Shown here: piece by piece, positions 54,398 to 64,000 of the stretch
Numbering within the stretch: position 1 is the first letter of the stretch
How the letters are laid out: each line of letters begins with the position of its first letter
DNA from: Phylloscopus collybita
Lineage: Eukaryota > Chordata > Aves > Passeriformes > Phylloscopidae
Assembly (NCBI GenBank): GCA_027886175.1
Contig: JAJNNQ010000137.1
Location: forward strand, 10,048,001-10,112,000
Reading direction: 5' to 3'
Length of the DNA stretch: 64,000 nt
The notes under the pieces: model-generated
Told to the model about the DNA's origin: nothing
The model's input: only the letters and a program-made list of their open reading frames with translations
Database searches by the model: none
Program-made: the position numbers and the translations under genes

Positions 54398-57002
54398 ATA
54401 AAAAGTTGGTGTCAGATCTTGAACCACAGCAGAACTGTGTTTATCTCAGAGGAGATTCGGCTTAATAACTTTAGATGTCCTCATACTTTTTTTACCAGTC
54501 CATAGGACTCTAAGCATGGCTTCAGTTGTGTCAAAATGTCCCCAGACTAATATGGGAACACAGCATCACATATGGCACCAGCAACAGTGTGGAAATGAGA
54601 GAAGGGTGTTTTTCATTGACTAGCCAGCACCATGTAATCAAATACAGGGGCTGAGAGCAGCCCTTCCCTCGAGTGTTACACCAGCTGCCCTGGTAGCTGG
54701 CAATTCCAGCTCACAGCTGGAGGGAGAGTGCAGCCATGTACCTCACAGACCTCACCTTCAAGAATAATGTCTTGGGATTTCTGTGACTCATCAGCTCTGC
54801 TGATACCTACAAAAATTTGTCCACAAGGAACATTGGAATAAAACACCAGCATTATAGTCAGTTGGATTTCCCCTTTATTTCCAAAGATAAGAACACCTTA
54901 TTAAAGATACCCAGCCAAGAACATTGTCCTTTATCAGCAAGATGAGCCTTTCTGGTTTAAAGTCCATTGTAGCATTGTTTCCAAACAGCAGGATATGAGG
55001 GGGTGACCATGTTTGATTTCCCTTTTTCTTTGCAGCTCTTAAATAATGGGATAAAATATCCTAAAAAAGAAATCTTGGAAAATGCCGAGCTTAGGCCCTT
55101 GTTCTGAATTTATTGAATCCATGGAAAAAAAAAGAGACCCCACAGCACGCTGTGTTTGCCCCGTTTGCTCTCAGAATAAAACACAGCATTCAAATCAAAT
55201 GAAAAAGTCAACTATTTATGAAGATGTCAGTGTTTGCTACCTGATCAGGGGCTGATACACCTCATTAAACAAATGGTTGCACAAATTTCCTTGTGGCAGA
55301 TGGTTCATCAGTAAGTAATTGGGGCTACCTGTTTTCATTTATGTGCTTCTATAGCAAGTGGAACCCTCTGATGTTTGATCAAAACAGTTATCTCGGTCTT
55401 TTCTGTCTCTGAAGCATTTTGGGATATTTTCTCTTGGCCTGTCAGGTGATATATCAGATCATTCTCCAAGGGAGGCCTTGGGCTAAGTGGGCTTAGTGGG
55501 CAGTGCAGATGCTGGTGTTCAAACAAGAGCCAGAAGTAAAAGGAGGCAACAGGAAGAGCAGTGGAGCATGTTAGGAGTTAAGGTGTGGTTCAAATTAATA
55601 AACAGCTGTGGAGCCAAATGTTGATGAGGTCCATCAACATACAGATGACTGTGGTGTATCTGTGAGCCATCTCCATACAAAATGTATGAACCACATATTT
55701 TAGTAAGTCTTTTATAAACTTCACGTATTACAGTTAGTAACTTTACATAATAAACTTCACATTCAATGCAATTCACATCCCTGAATAGAGGACAGAGAGC
55801 AGTTCTATTGCAGCAGCTTCCATTCCTTGAAGGAACGGAGAGAAATATTGCAATGAGAGCATCTAGAGCACAGCATGAGATCCAAATTGTTGTCATTCCC
55901 AGCCTGTGCTCAGAGACGGAACATCAGCAAGCGGCTTTCATTTTTCTTGCAAATCCAGAAGAAAATGAGTAGCAGGTCGCATAAATGGCAGAAGGTGGAC
56001 TAAAATCCAACTGCACCTTGACTTCAGTCTGCTTGAATGCAATTTAAAACATATAAGAAGTTTCAAATAAAGTCTTTTGATAGTGTAGTTTCCACAGTGG
56101 CCTCTTTAGTGATGTCAGAAGTGTGGACCTTCGAAAACATCAGCTTATTTGGGTTAGTAAGCTGGTCTTCTCAAAATGGAAAAACATGTTGAATTCCATA
56201 GTTCATGGATTGACTGTGCCTTGAATCATACCTTTTGTCTCTGAATTTTACCAAGCTGCTTAGCTGAAATTAAACGTTGACTGCCTCTGAAGTCTTTTCA
56301 CCTGTTGTGAAATAAAATCAGAATTCATCACATGATGAGGTGAGTCTACAGCTTAAGAACACCTCTTTATTATAGCATAATTTTCACCATAATGTTCATT
56401 TCTCTGCACTTCTTTTTAATAACTCCAAAAATGTGTTTGCTTCCCTGGCTATCAGCAGATTAATCCACCACTTGGTCAGTCTGCCCCTGGGAGTATATTT
56501 GCCTCTGTGGGCTAGGTATGCCCAGGAGGACAGACTAATATTACAGTGATGCACCTCTGAGAAAAAGAAGTGAAAAAAAAGCACTCAATAGAAAGTGTCA
56601 TTTGCAGTGAGTTCTCTGAACCTCAGACAGGGGGATGTCCTGGGAGAGCACAGCAATCTGCAGCTGTGTGGCCTCTGTCTCAGAAAGGTGCTAGAAGGCA
56701 CTTCTGAGCAGTTTAACGGTCTTGAACAAAATGTTGACTTTAAGGAAATCACAACAAACAAAACAGTTTTTCTTCTGATGTAGCTCCCAATGCCTTCCCC
56801 TGAGTTAAGAGCATCCTGAAAGATTTAAGATGGGAAGAGAACTTGAAAATATTAGGACAATTATCTGGATGATTTCCTACAGAATGACTACTGAATTTTC
56901 TAGCACATAAAAAAAAAATGCAATGAAATAGTAATGATTCTGAATTTTTGAAACCCTGAGGAGAAGTCATGCTGAGAACTGAGCTGTTAAGTACTTACTT
57001 AT

Positions 57003-57167
57003 TTATTTTAATTTCTTTGACCTGCATATGAAATAGGACCCCATGAAGGCCAGGAAGACCACAGAGCCTCCGATCATTAATGCCATCTGCAGCGTGTTCA
57101 GCAGCTCGAGCCGACCGGAGATTTTGGTTCTGAACATTTCTGCTTTCTCATCCCCGATAACTGCAGA
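57003..57167 (-). CDS. CD36: CD36 terminal coding exon with stop (165 bp)
   Basis: Encodes SAVIGDEKAEMFRTKISGRL, then the membrane helix region ELLNTLQMALMIGGSVVFLA and FMGSYFICRSKKLK, then TAA at 57,003-57,005. The IGDEKAxMFR block is typical of CD36. The helix is about 25 hydrophobic residues and the cytosolic tail about six. One juxtamembrane cysteine (FICRSK) is kept, whereas human CD36 has two (CAC). The acceptor is TTGTTTCAG. A consensus donor follows the stop by four bases. Confidence 0.96.
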   Translation of the reverse strand, partial: SAVIGDEKAEMFRTKISGRLELLNTLQMALMIGGSVVFLAFMGSYFICRSKKLK

Positions 57168-57372
57168 CTGAAACAATACAAAAAAAACTTCAGTGAAAGG
57201 TACATGTGCAAGACCTCACTTGCAGAATATGCTCTTGGTGTGGTACAAATCACAGCATGAGTTTAATCACCCAGTTTCAGGGCACCAAGACTGAAAAGGC
57301 TAGGTAGTTTTTTTGTTGATTCGTTTGTTTTTTTCAAAGCAGAGAATATTAATAAACATAAAATATACTAAC
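57168..57372 (-). other. CD36: CD36 intron, short
   Basis: A 205-bp intron between the last two coding exons, with donor GAG|GTTAGT and acceptor TTTCAG. Nothing else is in it. Confidence 0.9.
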
Positions 57373-57427
57373 CTCATTTAGCCAAAGAAGAGGGAACACA
57401 TAGGAATAGTTAACTTTTTTTAAAGGC
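57373..57427 (-). CDS. CD36: CD36 exon (55 bp)
   Basis: The first base completes a glutamate codon. The exon then encodes PLKKVNYSYVFPLLWLNE and ends in phase 0. It matches the RNYIVPILWLNE segment of mammalian CD36 that lies just before the juxtamembrane region; NYS provides a possible glycosylation sequon. The acceptor is CATTTCAG and the donor GAG|GTTAGT. Confidence 0.94.
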
Positions 57428-58134
57428 CTGAAATGAGAAAATAAGTACAGCATGTTGCTTTTAGTTTGCTACATAAGCCCACTCTCTACTTAAACACTTT
57501 TCTCCTCCTATAAGTATATTTCTAGCTTCCAGATGTACCTTTTAAATATACTTTTGGAGTGAATAAAAAAAAAAAAAAGACAAAAACCCCAAACCAAAAC
57601 TACAATTAATAACAGTGATTTTACATATCGGGCAACCATCATTTTCTGTCTGATCTTCTGTAAATTGGCAGTCATACAGAGAGGGTTGAAGATCTGTGTG
57701 GTGTTTATATATGTACAAGATGCCAAAGGCATGTTTAGCCATGTACATTTGGAGCAATGAAGAGGGAAAAAAAGTTAGAGACCCATTGACCCTTGTGATA
57801 AAACCATCTAGTGACAGGGAATACATAAATTCTCTTTCTCATTGAATTTATTACAGAAAATACATTTTGTCTTTTTTTTTCATCCTCACGGCCCCCATTT
57901 GGGTTTTATAAGCATGTTGTTTTTAAGAACATTTTGCCTTGTATGCTTCTGTAGGGAAATCAAATGTAAGTTAAAATACTTGGGCAGTGTCCTGCTTAGG
58001 AAGATTTACTCTGAACAAGCTTTGGGGAAGTATTTTTTATTCCTTCTTCTCCAAGACATTTCTACTGATACTCTCATAGACCAATCAGCCCACTTAAAAA
58101 TTCTTTAAAAATACAGTAAAGAAGTAGCACTCAC
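57428..58134 (-). other. CD36: CD36 intron, no gene
   Basis: About 0.7 kb, AT-rich, with an A-run near 57,567-57,580. No feature was recognised. Confidence 0.85.
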
Positions 58135-58208
58135 TCAATTCTTGTTGAAGGCCTCACAAGGAGGTTTACTTGCAGCCTTTTTGCAAATCGTAGTGTGAAA
58201 CCAGTCAC
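58135..58208 (-). CDS. CD36: CD36 exon (74 bp)
   Basis: Encodes [20 protein letters not shown] and STRI plus two bases of a glutamate codon. It matches [20 protein letters not shown] of human CD36 (from memory) nearly residue for residue. The acceptor is GGTGTTAG and the donor is the consensus TGA|GTGAGT. It starts in phase 0 and ends in phase 2. Confidence 0.96.

Positions 58209-64000
<5,792 letters not shown>

Larger units (their letters stand above)
53860..57002 (-). other. CD36: Possible CD36 3' UTR or downstream region
   Basis: After the stop codon the minus strand has no real open frame for 3.1 kb. AATAAA hexamers on the minus strand are at 57,002-57,007 (overlapping the stop), 56,366-56,371, 54,392-54,397 and 53,883-53,888. 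The last two have GU/U-rich sequence shortly after. A consensus donor directly after the stop (GTAAGTAC at 56,991-56,998) leaves open a separate 3' UTR exon. A 125-codon minus-strand frame at 55,519-55,896 has no known relative. Transcript structure cannot be settled from DNA alone. Confidence 0.35.

Noticed and set aside
55519..55896. 125-codon minus-strand frame downstream of the CD36 stop
   Set aside because: Cysteine- and leucine-rich translation but no signal-peptide layout or known relative. More likely CD36 3' UTR or downstream DNA.

Overview
The window is vertebrate nuclear DNA, almost certainly from a bird and probably a songbird. It is AT-rich, with short GT-AG exons separated by kilobase introns. 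It carries several CR1 LINE fragments, including one that ends in the avian-type ATTCTATGATT tail. It also holds an avian LTR-type repeat and a SINE with a tRNA-Ile-like head and a CR1 tail, which resembles the passerine family TguSINE1. No bacterial-type genes, CRISPR arrays or functional RNA genes were seen. Nearly all open reading frames here lie in introns, intergenic DNA or repeats and are not genes.

Region 1 (1 to about 33,440, plus strand) is the 3' half of SEMA3C. Eight coding exons, spliced in phase, encode about 422 residues: the end of the sema domain, the PSI cysteine module, a furin site, the Ig-like domain and the basic tail. The stop codon at 30,106-30,108 is followed by a 3' UTR of about 3.3 kb ending at an AATAAA (33,416-33,421). 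The introns hold two CR1 copies in tandem, one reversed CR1 copy and simple repeats.

Region 2 (about 33,440 to 53,860) is an intergenic gap of about 20 kb with no convincing gene. It holds very long A-tracts, an LTR-like element on the minus strand (47,711-48,670), the SINE (53,562-53,696) and two stretches that could be conserved non-coding elements.

Region 3 (about 53,860 to 64,000, minus strand) is the 3' half of CD36. Six coding exons encode about 223 residues: the distal ectodomain with five of the conserved cysteines, the C-terminal membrane helix and the short tail. Upstream CD36 exons and the first half of SEMA3C lie outside the window.

The two genes point tail to tail, as in mammals and chicken, which supports both identifications. 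They are not functionally coupled: one encodes a secreted guidance cue and the other a fatty-acid and lipoprotein scavenger receptor. I found no unknown biological system. The most useful leads are the lineage-marking SINE, a tandem splice acceptor at the semaphorin furin site, three Pumilio-type sites in the SEMA3C 3' UTR, and a stop codon, poly(A) hexamer and splice donor packed together at the end of CD36.
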